Below, piece by piece: positions 1-13,500 of a DNA stretch of 64,000 nucleotides. The translations under genes were made by a program, and so were the position numbers. Within the stretch, counting starts at the first letter, position 1, and the number at the start of each line of letters is the position of its first letter. The DNA is from Diplolepis rosae (Eukaryota > Arthropoda > Insecta > Hymenoptera > Diplolepididae). The notes beneath the pieces were generated by a model that did no database searches, was not told the origin of the DNA, and worked only from the letters and a program-made list of their open reading frames with translations. The stretch is from the NCBI GenBank assembly GCA_030998225.1, contig JAPYXD010000704.1, positions 14,384,001 through 14,448,000 of the forward strand. Reading direction: 5' to 3'.

Positions 1-787
1 TTTACTCGTTTATCCAATTTTTCTCTTATTTCTCACACTAATCTCAAATAATATTTATAAAAAGCGTGGAAAAAATTCTTTAATTCATTTATTTTATCCT
101 AAGTTAAAAAAAAGTTTTATTTCATTTTAGTTGCGTTGGTAAAAATGAATGTTGTAACATTTTACTAAATCTAAATGATGACTAATTTTTAGTGAAATTC
201 TACTAATTCAGTTTGGTTAAAGTACTGAACTTGATACTGGTAGTCAAACATTCTATTACACTGAATTAGTAGATATTTTAAAGAATTACACTCTTAAAAC
301 TGTATAGAATTTTATAAAATTTTTACAATACGAATCTAATGCAAATCTGTATTTATGATAATGTGAAGTAAAATTGCAATAATTTGTTTATAATTTCATA
401 ATAAATGCACTGCAATTCTCGAACAGATTTCTTCTTAAATATAGTTTATAAACTATAATTGAAACAGGAATTATTAAAAAATTTAAGATATACAAATCTA
501 ACATAAAAGCAATTTTCTGTGTGAATTTTTTAGCCTTTAGAATACTTTTTTGTATATTTTTCGACTATACGCCATGTTTGATTCTTGGTTTGTATTCAAT
601 AAGTATTTCAGACAAAACGTGAATGGAGAAAAACAGTAATAAAAAATTATTGTTTAAACAAATAAGTGAAAAATCAATTTTTTATGAATTTTTTTATATA
701 ATTTAAAATCTCAATTTTATGTCTATAAATTTGAATCCTGAATGTTTATTTTAGGACCAACCGTTTTCAAAATAAAAATTTTGGACA
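1..787. other. AT-rich DNA upstream of the first visible dipeptidase exon
   Basis: No coding exon, RNA gene or clear repeat structure was recognised here. It is either the intron before the first visible dipeptidase exon or 5' flanking DNA. A 5' untranslated exon could lie here or outside the window. Confidence 0.5.
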
Positions 788-793
788 AAGGCC

Positions 794-1128
794 TTAAGAC
801 CATGCGTTACTTACCCCATCCCTACGTAACCGACACTTTCTTTTCGTCCTTCGCATTTCCACATTAATTGAGATATCGAGTTGAAACTTTGAGTAATCAA
901 GTAAAATGCACTAAGGGACGTTTATCTGGTCCATATTTTTCAAAACTAAAAAAAATAATTTTTGGACTTTTGTTTTAGTTATAAATATTTAGGAGCAGAT
1001 AAACATTTCTTAATGCTTTTTACTTATTTATTAGAAGTTTCAACTCGATATCTCAAAAAATGTGGCAATGCGAGGGCGAAAAAAAGTGTCGGTAAGGTAG
1101 GGATCGGATAAGTAAGACATGGCCTTAA
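794..1128. mobile_element. palindromic MITE, TTAA-flanked (GGCCATG family)
   Basis: The two ends are inverted copies: the left end reads TTAAGACCATGCGTTACTTA and the right end reads as its complement, finishing GGCCTTAA. The arms share further inverted sequence (GATATCGAGTTGAAACTT on the left). There is no coding capacity. TTAA at both ends is the target preference of piggyBac-type elements. The same family recurs at about 15458-15716, 16496-16862, 17767-18455, 43590-43930 and 58784-59015. Confidence 0.7.
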
Positions 1129-1447
1129 TTTAACTTTTAATTTTCCAATTCCAAATATCTTGCAAAGTATCAAAACTTTTACAAAAAAGTTTTGACACAC
1201 TTATTTCATATTCTAAGAACTACGAAACATATAAAAATAAAGAAAATCTGAGATCCTTGAGTGGCCTTTCAAATTTAACGCTTCTAAATTACGATTCGGT
1301 TATAAACTTCCAATACATTTATTGTGAAATACCATCATAAATTTTTTACAATGCAGTTATAATACTTCAAGATTAAATCATGTTCAAAATGAAATGATAT
1401 AGAATTATTATCGAATTTTATTTTGATTACATTTTTATGGATTTCAG

Positions 1448-1574
1448 ACGTGTTTACAACATTCTTCAGAGGAATTAATGCGAAAGTTGCCAAATGGAGA
1501 TTCTTTGCATCATGTAAAAGAAACAGTGATATCATCTACATTAGAAAAAGATAAAGTTGCACCTCGTGAAAACA
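1448..1574 (+). CDS. Dipeptidase exon A (N-terminal cytoplasmic part)
   Basis: An acceptor (ATTTCAG) precedes and a donor (GTAAGC) follows. The frame reads [18 protein letters not shown] and onward, and ends with one base of a split Arg codon that joins exon B in frame. The only internal Met is at 1478, taken as the provisional start. An in-frame TGA at 1424-1426 shows that this exon does not extend upstream unspliced. The sequence is polar and poorly conserved, as expected for a cytoplasmic tail. Confidence 0.75.
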
Positions 1575-4500
1575 GTAAGCAATAAAAATTATAACTATTT
1601 TCGACGGTCAGTATTTTTTTTAAAGGCCAGGGCCATAGCGAGGCTGGGGCAAACGGGGCGGCCCCCCAGGGCCCCCGATGCTGTTGCTACGGCTCTATTA
1701 AAGGCTATAATTTGTTTCTCAACTCTAAACAAAGATTTGGTTTAATCAACAAATATTTTATTGATTTAACTATAGTATTTTGTTGTTACACGGATATTTG
1801 GCTGATCCAATATAAAATCATTTCTGCGACTCAACAAAATTTCAAAAAATTTTATGAAATATGTCCTTATAAAATTTAATGCTTCACATTACACCCTAAG
1901 AAGAGTTTCTTTAAATGGAAGAAACATTCCTTTGATATACGGTCAAAGAAAAAATTTCTTTGAATCCGAAAAAAGTTTTGTTGATACAAAATAAATGTTT
2001 TCAAAGTAAACAAATATATCTATTTCTTTACGTCGAAGAAAATTTTTTTGAATAAAAAAAACTCTTCTCTAGTTGATATTCCCTGACATTTTCCCTAGCT
2101 TTTATTTGTTTTCCAAAACTTTATACGAAAATTTTTCGCATATTGATGTAATAAAAAATATAACATTGATTAAGCTGGAATAATTTTATTGATATAGATT
2201 TTAATCTGAACAAAAAAAAATATAATAGAGAAAGAATTTTGAAATTTTATATTGACGTATTACTTTGATTATAAAGTATGTCATTACTTTTTCTTCTTAA
2301 TACCTCGTTTTTTTAGAAAACTTACATAATTTCATCAGTTTTTGTGTATCTTTCACCGTTTATAAGATATTTCAGATTTTGGAAAAAAAATGTTGAATTT
2401 TGGAAATTTTATTGACTGAATCACTATAGGGATCTAGAAAACGTCCCTCTTGAAGAAAATGCCAAAATTTATTTATTTTTTTTTCTTAATTTACCGCCAA
2501 AATGTGAAAATGTGTTTCATCTTGAAACATGGATATCATCCATTCTTTCGAACTCTATAAATCATCTTAAGGTAGTTGTCATGACAAAAATCAGGTTTCT
2601 TGAATAAAAGTTATAAAAAGCATTATTTTCCATAAAAAAAAGAAAATTTACGAAAAATAATACTTTTAATAATGTTTCCTGTAATAGTATTTTTCCTTAA
2701 TATCGTTCCTCACCAATTTTCTAAAATTGATTGGATTTTTATAAATCCTGGCTTATTTTGTCCGGAAGACAATTCTCTTTAACTCTAGTGTTTCCAATTT
2801 TGAAAATAAGTAAAAAAAACTCCAAATATAATTATTTTTAAAAACCGTCTCTTTTGAAAAAATTCTTTTAACGGTTTCAGTCATTTAAAACTTTACTTTT
2901 TAAATTTGAAACAATAGAATGTAGAGGATTTTTTCCCCTAAAAATTAAGCGATGATTTATGAAAATCAAATCATTTTTTAAAAATTAGTAGGAAGCGATA
3001 CTAAGGAAAAATTCTGTTGCAAAAAACATTATTAAAAGTATTATTTTTCGTAAGTTTAAAATTTTTTTTACAAAAAATAATGTTTTTTCTTTCAGAAGAC
3101 ACGACTGATAATATCATTTAAATTCTTAAAACCATAGAAAATGTTTTTTTTTTTAGAGACCTGATTAATTTGACTGAATTTTCAATTTCCAATTTTAGAA
3201 ATCGAAATGTTATATTAATTAAAAATCCACAAACGATATCAAAAAGACTTTAAGATTATTTTTCCAGAATTTTTTGAACTGAAAAACTTTAAAGCCTTGT
3301 GTTTTTCTGCGTCTCGTTTAATTTTTCGAAAACAAATGTTAAAGCCCACTTTTTGGAAAATGTAGCACTGCTCATTTCGGTTTCTGGCGGTACAAATTAT
3401 TTAAAATTGAGTGGTTGAATTCGAAATTTTTGCAACTGCCTACATTATTATCGGAGGATCATTAGTCGCGTATTAGATAGGATATACCGATACCCACGTT
3501 CTAATATGTCGTATCCCACAAAATTTGACAAATTGACTTTTTTTTAAAAATGGATTAATAATAATGTTTTACAGCTTATACTAAAATCTTGTGAGTCAAA
3601 TTGTTTATTTAATATTTTTAAATAAATATTCTAATATGCCGTATCCCACATGCCGATTTTCACGAATTCTAATATGTCGTATCCCACATCCATTGGTTAA
3701 GTCAGCGCCAGCGATGTGACAGTCAATTTTTATTTTGTGATTAGTCTTAAGTTTATTTTGAGAAATTATTTAATAAAATTAGTAAGAAGGTAATTACAAA
3801 TAATATTTTTACAACTTCAATTAAATCTAGAGCATCCGCTGAAACCTCTGTTTGTAGATCGATTAAAAAGAACTAAAAGTAAGTGGCAACAATTACAGGC
3901 ATTAAAAAAAGTGTTGCTGAGAGATACACACTGCTTCTATGATAATATAAAATATATTGATGATATTGACTCTGCTTCTGACCAATCTGCATTATTAAAA
4001 AATTTGGAAGCCGAGAGTAAAAATATAGTTAAGGTAACTGAAAAGACTAAGAGTAAGAAACGAAAAGCTAATCAAGTTAATCTTGGTGTTAAAAGCAAAG
4101 TACTGCGCACTAATAATAGATTTTAAAAACCTGAAGATAATGATATTAATTATAAAAAAAATTGTGATAATACCAGACGAAAGAGGACAAGAAATTTTCA
4201 ACAATCTCAGCAAGAAAATGTACCTAAAGTAAAAAAAAAAATTAAGAGTACTTAAAATGAAAAAAAAATGTTTTAAGCAATATTAAAGATAGTAAAAATA
4301 AAATATATCAATAATGTTATGTTATAATAATTATGAATTAAAAAATAAAAAATAAGAGAGAAAAATGTTACGTTTGGGATGAAACAATATTTAATTATAA
4401 AACGATTAAATCAATTTTCTTTCTAAAATACATTTTAATTTTTTCTTCTTGCGTAACCCACATAAATATCATAAAATTTATTTAAATAATTTTTTTTGCT

Positions 4501-7500
4501 TTAATTATTATTATTTATGCATTTTTATGAACGTATAAAACAAAAATTTGTCTATATTTATTTATTTGTGCCAACAAGACGTTTTTATCGTTTCCTGAAA
4601 AATTTTTCAAATGTGGGATACGACATATTAGAACGTGGGTATCGATACGTTACCGTCCTCGTAGACAATATCACAACAAATAATTTAATTTAAAAAATTT
4701 AATTACAAATTAACATCATATTTTTTATTGTGATAAGATTTTAAAAAGTAATAGAATTTCAAAACATAAATAAAATTAAAACTCAAATTTACACAGGAAA
4801 TTAAAAAATATGTCTACGATAATCCACAGACGACGCTGATGCGTCCTCCATGAGGGGGCATATGCGTCGCATTTGTGCAAGTGAAAGCTTAGTGCGATGC
4901 CTTGAGTCTCTATTCGTGGAAGTAATTATAAAAATCAATTTTTATCATTATTTACGCAAATTTTGAACTCGATATCTCATTTCGCATGGAATTAATCCGT
5001 CTTGGATTGAGACAGAATAAATCGGATTAAATCGGATAGGTTCGGAATAATTTTAAATGATTTGGAAATAGATTTCGGAATGGCTCAGATTCATTCGGAT
5101 TACTTTCCAAAATTTTCGCCAGGGTACAGACAAAAAAAATGCTGTGGGTCGCATCAAATTTCTCATGGTTTTTGTAACTCAGATACGTTTAAATTTGTAA
5201 TACTTTCTAAGGTGTTTCATAATCTTTTTGAGAATTCCGTCTTACCCGTTGTTACCACGTGGATACACAATCGCACGGGCGATTTTTTCTTTCTTTTCAC
5301 AAAAAACGTATACCGTTTAATGCTATTATATAAATATAAGAAAATGAAACTCAATAATTTGCAGGAATAGATTTACGTCGATGACAGTTCAATATTTGGT
5401 ATGATTTCTATTCACGGATGGTTGATTGACTTAAATCGGGTTATCCAAGAGACTATTAGAGCGTTCCATATCGGTTTCCTTAAGACTATATGGGTCAACC
5501 AGACTACGTGACTTTGGTAATTATAATCACAGTTTGTAAGATTATTCAAAAATTAATAACTAAAATGGATTTTCTCTATCAAACAGATAAGATTTGCAGT
5601 TATCGACGTGGTCCGATTGATCCAAGCCCTTGTAAACAACCCTGGGGAAAGTTTCGAATAGGAATTCATTCCAAGCCAATCAGAACCATTCCGATTCATT
5701 CCGATATCTGTATCCGAGCAAATGCGAATCATTCCGAACCAATCCGTAAAACGTTTTGTATCTCGTTTGATGAAAAATGGTAAAAAATCGATCCGACCTA
5801 ATTCGATTTAATCCGAGGCAACTATCCGAATGAATCCGAACCAATCCGAAACCAAGTTTTCAACCCGAATTAATCCGAGCTCGGATTGATCGCAGCCGAA
5901 TTTTCAATCAGACTTGATTTCGGATTGGTTCAGATTCATTCGGACAGTTGCCTCGAATTAAATCGGAATGATTCGCATTTGCTCGGATACAGATATCGGA
6001 ATGAATCGGAATAGTTCTGATTGGCTCGAAATGAATTCCTATCCGATACCTTCGCCAGCGAATTTTTTCAGTTGGGTCTGAATTCCAAATTCCAAAATAA
6101 GACACAATATTATTCTGCTTATTAATTTTAAATGAAAGCACATTAAGTGATGCCATACTAAACTGAGAAGAAAAATTTATCAATTACAACAAAATGGCTT
6201 TATTTACTATGGTACGAATGATTGGACTTTTTACTCTGATTCGCGCACTTTTAGACATAAAATATTAAACTTTGGTATAGTTTTGCCATTTATTGAAACA
6301 AAAAGTCTCCCAATGTAATTGAAAAAAGCTTTCGTTATATGCATCTAAAATTTGAACTATATTATATCTTAGATTCAAAATACACACTTGCGCATATCCA
6401 GTGTGGAAAAATTTCATGGCGCTAGTCAGCGCCAGATCAGACTGTCTGGTATCCAGTTCTGGCGCTGATTATAAGGCCTGGTCTAGGGTTTGTACGATCA
6501 GCCGCTAGTCAGCGGCTGGCCAGCCAAGAGCCATAGGTTTCTCAGCCTTAAGCCAGCGGCCGGTCAGACACTAGACAGCGGCTAGCCAGCCACAAGCCAG
6601 CGGCTTGTCAGCCACTAATTCGCGGCTGGTTAGCAACTAATTGGTCGTCAGTTAATAAAGTTTTGGTTGAAAACCCATTTTAATTAATCGTGAAATGCCG
6701 AACAGCGCCAGATCCGAGCCAGACTGAGCTTCCATACTGGCTGGTCTGGACATTGCCAGACCTGGGCCAGATCAGACAATAGACTGCTATGAAATTTTTC
6801 CACACAGGGTGTATTCAACTATGGGATTTGGTAATAATTATAATTCAAATATTTAATGGATTTGAAAATCTTTCTGTGGAAAAAAAGACGCTTTCGACTG
6901 CGCTGGGATTCGAGCCCAGGTCTTTCGATTGCCGGTCGACTGCTCTAACGACAACGTATCCTATCTGAGACGTGGCTAGTGAACCTCCGATAATGTAGGC
7001 AGTGACAAAATTTTCAAACTCACCTAATTAATTTGAAATAATTATAATTATTTGAAATGTTTAAATGTTTCTGAAAACTTGTTATTAAACTATGAATTTT
7101 TCGAGACTGGTAAAAAAAATTTTCTTTCGCCACATACAAACATTTTTGTCGTGGAATGCTGACCAGCGCCAGATCCGAGCCAGACTGAACTTCCATACTA
7201 GCTGGTCTAGACATTGCCAGACCTGGGCCAGATCAGACAATAGACTGCTATGAAATTTTTCCACACGGGGTGTATTCAACTATGGGATTTGGCAATAATT
7301 ATAATTATTTGAATTTTAGGACGAGGCGTGGGACGAAAATGCGCAATGACGTTTGGAGCGTTTTTTGTTGGTTGTGCCTTGATTGCTGGAGTAGGTTTGC
7401 CCTTGGCCTTAGAACTTCGCAGCTCACACTTGTTAGAAGCGAGACTGCAAGTTGTCAGAAGAATCTTGTCAGAAATTCCTCTGATAGATGGGTCAGTATA

Positions 7501-10500
7501 ACAGATCATTTCTTTCAATATTGACTCAATAAATAAAGTTATGAATAGATACAAAACGTGGCTAATTTTAGTTCACATTCTGCGATATAAAATACTTCAA
7601 AAGTTTTAATAGTACTTGAAACTGACGATACTTCAAGTAATAATCTTTGAAGAGTATAATGCTAAATAAATACGAGAAAAATAATAAAAATATTTTCAAA
7701 AGGAAAATTATTTCTTTAACAAGCGAGAAAAAAATTAAAATAATCTCATTTAACTTCCTTTTATCCAATTTACAGTTTTAGTATAAGTAAATGTATTAAC
7801 TAACATTTTTAAAAATAATAATTATAATAACTATAATAATCTTGATGGTTTTCTGTTCGTAGTATGAAGCTGGTGGACAGTGATGTTTTTGTTTCATTTT
7901 AAATTTAAAATTATATCAAAATAAATGAAATAATTAATTTAAGAGAAAACTAACATTTAAATAAATAATAATAATTATTACATATAATAATCTTGATAGT
8001 TTTTCGTTCGCAGTATGAAACTGGTGCACAGTGATGTTTTTGTTTGATTTAAGATTTAAAATTATTTGAAAATAAACAAAATTAATAGCTTAATCGTAGA
8101 CTAACATACATAAAAATAATTGATTATCAATTATTTTTATTAATAATATAATTTGAACTTGAAATTTATGCATCAAATTAGTTTGAAAAAATAAAAAAAT
8201 AAACTGTGGATTACGTTATTGTAAATAACTTAAAGGAAAGTTATAAATTTATTGAGTCAGTAATTTTTATTTATAATAATGTTTATTATTCTATATAAAT
8301 ACTATTTATTTATTTAATATATAGAAGAAGGAAAATAGAAGTTTATTATATTATTTAAATATAATACCATATTGATTTTAATTTATCATTTAAACAGATA
8401 GTAACTTGTTTTCAATCAAAATTATAAGAAATTAAATAATTTTGGCATGTTTAAATTCTATCAATACAGTCGAGACTCGTTTATCGGGACGCGGTAGGGG
8501 CTCCCACCTATAGGACTCATTTGAGGGGAAGCGTTTGATTGGTCCGTCGAGTCAACTGGGGTCAGCGCTGTGTCATTGCAATTGGTTGACGCGTCACGTG
8601 ACTTTTCAATAGTGGGGGTAAGAAGAACGATCAAGCGTCCCTATAAACGAGTCCCGACTGTATTACTGTTTTGTTGACTAAATTTCATCATTCAAGGCTT
8701 GCGACTAGCAAATTTCATTAATTTTAGGTTTCTATATATTTGTATCCAAAATTCATAAAATTTTGTTTTTAAAATTTAGGAAATATTACAAAAGATAAAA
8801 ACACACGTAAAAAGATAAATTTTGGTTCGGAAAATAAATAAAAGTTTGATTTTAGCAACATTTATCCGAAAAACTTTTTTCATTGTCGATGTCAAAAGTA
8901 GTTCTACGTCCGTTTATATCTTCTCTAATATTTTCCAAATTTTGAAAACAAAATTATTTTGTATTAATATGAACTTGCTACATTTATGAAGAATCACATT
9001 TATTAAGTAATTACAAAAAATTTGTCCCGCCTATACGCGCGCAACTCGCAAGCTTGAGCGCGCCTAGGCCGCGTGATTCGATTGTCGCGCTCGTTCGTGT
9101 ATCCTTCGCGGCCACTCAAGTTTTTTCTTCATTATTTATTACTGAAACGCAAGTAAATTTTAGAATATTTTTAATGTGAATTTACTTTTCTCAAAGTTTC
9201 TTCGACTTTGAGGAATACAGTCTCACCACGAAACTCGCACTCGATATTCACAGTCAAAAAGAAGGAGCTGAGATTTGCAATTTAAAGAAAAAAACATGAT
9301 TTTTGTTTTCCAATACTATTTTTTTAAATTAAAACGAAAAATATACATCTGATTAAAAAATGTTTAATATGAAATTTTTAGGCCTTGTTCGAGTAAAAAA
9401 TTTTACATCGTAACGTTTTTTCGAATTTCAAGCATTATCAGAAATCAATAATACACTTTTTATTTTTCCAAAAAGTATTTTTCAAAAATACCAAAAATGC
9501 TCTAATTTTCAAAATTTTGGTCAGATATTGCTGGTTAACGAACTTGTCCTTTTTTTGAGCCTGGTAAAGTGTACCAAAGCGCATTTCAATCTGATTACTA
9601 ATAACTAAGCACACTAAGTAGAATTTTCAGATTTATCTATTAAAAAATGATTTTATCTAAAATTTTGAAATAAATTTATTTCTAGGCACAACGACTTTGC
9701 CTGGAAGTTGCGAAAGCACCAAGGTAACATAAAGCTACGCAATGTCCCTTTCCAAGATGATCTTTCCCAAAATGTAACATGGGGTCCACAATGGCAAACT
9801 GACCTAACACGTCTTCATCAAGGCCTAGTCGGAGCTCAATTTTGGTCAACCTACGTTCCATGTGAAGCTCAATTTTTAGATGCAGTACAATTAACTTTAG
9901 AACAAATAGATGTAGTTCGTAGACTCGTATCAAAATATCCAAGAAAAATGAGGATGGTGATGTCAAGTGAGGAATTGAAAAAGGCCCATGAGGACGGAGT
10001 AATAGCCAGTTTAGTTGGCATCGAAGGGGGCCACAGTATAGGATCTTCTATGGCTGTCCTGAGAAGTTTCCACCTTCTTGGTGCACGCTACATGTCCATA
10101 ACTCAGAAATGCAGCACACCTTGGTAAGATTTCCATTAAATAATTTTCGAAACTAACTCTAAAATAATTATAAAATATGGTTTTAATGCCATGGATCAAC
10201 CAGTACAGCTGACTAAAGCAATAAAATCACTTTCCCCCAAGATTTTTCCATAATAAAAATTGTTTTTAGCTGAAAATTCAAGACATAATTAGCGGATGGC
10301 TGTAGGCTTTAATTAATTTTGAACAATTAAAAAATGTTTAGTGTCTGTAAAACAGGAATTATTTTTTTCTATTGTTTAGAACTAATTGAAGTCTACAGCC
10401 ATTCGCTGATATGTATTTTATTATATGCACTAAAGTTTCAAATAAAAAATCTGCCCGTTTCGCGGGCACATTCTCATCGCGCGCTTCGCGCTCGGTCTTG

Positions 10501-13500
10501 TGCTCTCCGCATACATTTAAGATTATTTCTTATAATTTGATACTGAAGCTCAAACTAATTTTATAATTATATTACAGATGATGTGAATTACACATTTTCT
10601 CAAAGTCACTCAATTTCTTTTTGAATTCAAGTGAAACAGGAAATTCAATTTACTTAAGGCTCTATCAGCCTTAAGGAACACATTCTCATCATGACGCTCG
10701 CGCTTCGCGCTCGATTTTCTGTATACATTTCAGTCACTTTTTAATAAATTACATGATTAAAATAATTTATTTTCTTCCAAATCTCTCAAAAAGAAAAAAC
10801 AATCGTAGAACTTATTTAAGGAAACGATTTTACAGAACAACGCTTATTTCGTATCTCACATATTTTGGTGAAAAAAATCGAATTTTTTTAATATTAAAAA
10901 TCAAAACATAAAATATACATCCTGTCCCGAAATGTCTTAATGAGAATTTGTAAACCTCATTTAGGCAAACAATTTTCCAGATAAACGTTTTTTTTGTATC
11001 TCACATATTTTGTCTAAAAAATGGAATTTTTGAATTTTAAACGTATTTTTTGGAATTAAAACGAAAAATATATGTTTTACCAGAAACTGCGCCAGACAAA
11101 ATTTGTAGATCTTTTTGAAACGAACAACTTTGTATTCTTACGTTTTTTTGGTATTTCCAATATTATTGTTAAAAAATTGAATTTTGGATTTTCAATAGTT
11201 TTTTTTTTAATTAAAAAGAAAAATATGCATCTTGTGAAAAAATGTTACATATCAAATTTGTAGGTCTTTATGTATTCAATAATATTGTATCATAACGTTT
11301 TTTCGTATCTCGTATAATTTAACTGGAAAATGGAATTTTGATATTGACTTTTTTCGAATTTGAATATGCTGTAACATTTCTAATTTTGATTTAATCAAAA
11401 ATAAAGTGTACCAAAGCTCAATTCAATCTGATGATTCTATCGAGAGTTATGCCGCACACGACCTATACAAACAGACAGACAGACAGACAGACACTTTCGT
11501 AAAAACCGTTTTTTCTGACTCAGGGGGTCTCAAAACGTAAAGATTTGATAAAAATTTCAAAAGGCATTTTTCACATAAAACCAATACCTTCTCATCCATG
11601 ATGAGAATGTAAAAATCCATTATTGTGGAAAAATCTTGGGAGAAAGTGATTTTATTGATTTAATTAGCTGTACTGGTCGATGCATCGCCTCAAAAATTCC
11701 CCTTTCGAATCAAATTTCAACCGACTTTAGTTTATTTTGAATGGAATTTTTTGTTACTCTCTAAATCTGAATCAGTCAAATTCTCACTGATTGAATCAGT
11801 GATTTGCCTTTTCACTGATTCATCAGTGAAAAAATATTTTCCACTGTTAAATCAGTTAATTTTCACTGATCCGTCAGTGAAAAAAATATTTCTCACTGTC
11901 AAATCATTTAATTTTCACTGAAATAATCAGTGAAATTTGACTGATTTACAGTAACCTCTTTTTAGCTATTTGAATCAGTCAAATTTCACTGACAATCAGT
12001 AGATTTTGACTTATTCAAATTTAGAGAGTAAGTATTAGATTCTTCCAATAACAAAAAAAAGTTTTTTTAGTAATTTTTTTGTAATCAAATAAAAGCACTT
12101 TATGACCCGCTAGTAGAAAAAATTGTTTTCTACAAAAAGATCTACAAATTTTAATCGCAAAATTTTTTGACAAGATGTATATTTTATGTTTTTATTTTGA
12201 AAGCACTATTGAAAATCAAAAATGTTATTTTTTAACCAAAATATGTAAGATAGGAAAAAAGCGTTAAAATCCAAAATCGTTTGCTTGAATAAAATCTTCG
12301 ATTTTTTTTTTCATTTTTAGATATTTGAAAGAAAATAAATTATTTAATTTATATATTAGACAGATGAGTTCGAAATTTTTTCCACTGCCTACATTATCGG
12401 AGGATTAATAATTTATTAAAAAGTTACAGAAAAGAAATCGAGCGCGAAGCGCGAGTATTATGATGAGAATGTGTTCCTTAAAGCCCATTGAGCCTGGAGT
12501 ATCGAATTAGAATAGAGAAATAGAGAAATAGAGAAATACAAATACAAATAGAGAAATAGAATTTCTTTTTTCACTTGAATTGAAAAAAATTTAGCAATTT
12601 GTATGTAAAGGACTATAAAGGACATAGAACACCGAGGACCGAGCGCGAAGCCTGACCATCGAATCGCGCGCCCTGGGCACGCTTAAGGTATAGTTGATCC
12701 ACAAAAATTAGACCTCAGGCAAAAATAGATAATTTTACTTCCACGAATAACAATATTATTATTGAAAGGCTATTTTGGAAGAGAAAAGATTAGTTTCCAT
12801 GAAAAAAAATTTGAAATACAGAAAAATAATTTTATTAATAAATTTTATTTTTGCCCCAACTTTTTTTCATATCGCTTCTTACCAAATTTAAAAAAGTTAT
12901 GTGATTCTAATAAATTACGAATCACTTTTTCAAGGAAAAGATTCTGTATAAGTTAACCGTTTCAAATTTTTGAAAATGAATCAATTATTATCAAATTCAT
13001 CAATTTGTTTATAAAAATTTCGTTTTGGAAAATGTTTTTTTAATGGTTTCAGCCACTAAAGAATTTATTTTTAGAAATCAGAAACGGTGAAGTTGTGGGA
13101 AATCTTTTTTCTGAAAAAATGATTCATGATTTATTAGAATCGCATCATTTTTTAAAATTTTGTACGAAGCTATAAGAAAAAAGTTGGGTAAAATTATTTT
13201 TCTGTATTTCACATTTTTTTCATGTAAAATAATCTTTTCTCTTTCAAAATAGCCCTTCAATAATAATATTGCTATTCATGAAAGCAAAATTATCTATTTT
13301 TGCCTGAGGTCTAATTTTCGTGGATGTAAACTACCTTAAGGGCACGTGATACTTCAGATAACTAGCAAGTTCATATGAATAATTCTGTCCAGTTTTTACA
13401 TGTTTGTGTCCAAAATACATAATATTTTGCTTTCAAAATTTGAGAAATGGTAGAGAAGATGAAAACGGACGTAGATAGACTATTGTAGTCTACAATCTCT

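Larger units (their letters stand above)
1575..7319 (+). other. Dipeptidase intron 1 (5.7 kb, repeat-filled)
   Basis: Large intron bounded by GTAAGC and TTTTAG. It holds the relics listed separately: palindromic MITE about 1893-2075, hairpin element about 2570-3110, TIR transposon 3487-4645, CCGAA foldback 5649-6056, GC-rich MITE 6401-6805, tRNA-related repeat 6880-7015 and the duplicate at 7146-7316. The segment 4660-5000 has no recognised structure apart from a GC-richer stretch at 4820-4920. Confidence 0.75.
7492..9685 (+). other. Dipeptidase intron 2
   Basis: AT-rich. A tandem duplication of about 151 bp spans 7801-8120 (CTTGATGGTTTTCTGTTCGT versus CTTGATAGTTTTTCGTTCGC, both followed by CAGTGATGTTTTTGTTT). 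A pogo-like MITE lies at 8467-8660, a GC-rich segment at 9025-9120 and a fragment of the 1.4-kb dispersed repeat at about 9180-9610. Confidence 0.7.

Noticed and set aside
6890..6965. Functional tRNA gene on the minus strand
   Set aside because: The B box/T-arm is good, but no 7-bp acceptor stem can be formed, and the same sequence recurs within a dispersed repeat at 46751.
9690..10199. Minus-strand frames opposite exon C
   Set aside because: The plus-strand frame carries the conserved dipeptidase motifs and is bounded by correct splice sites.
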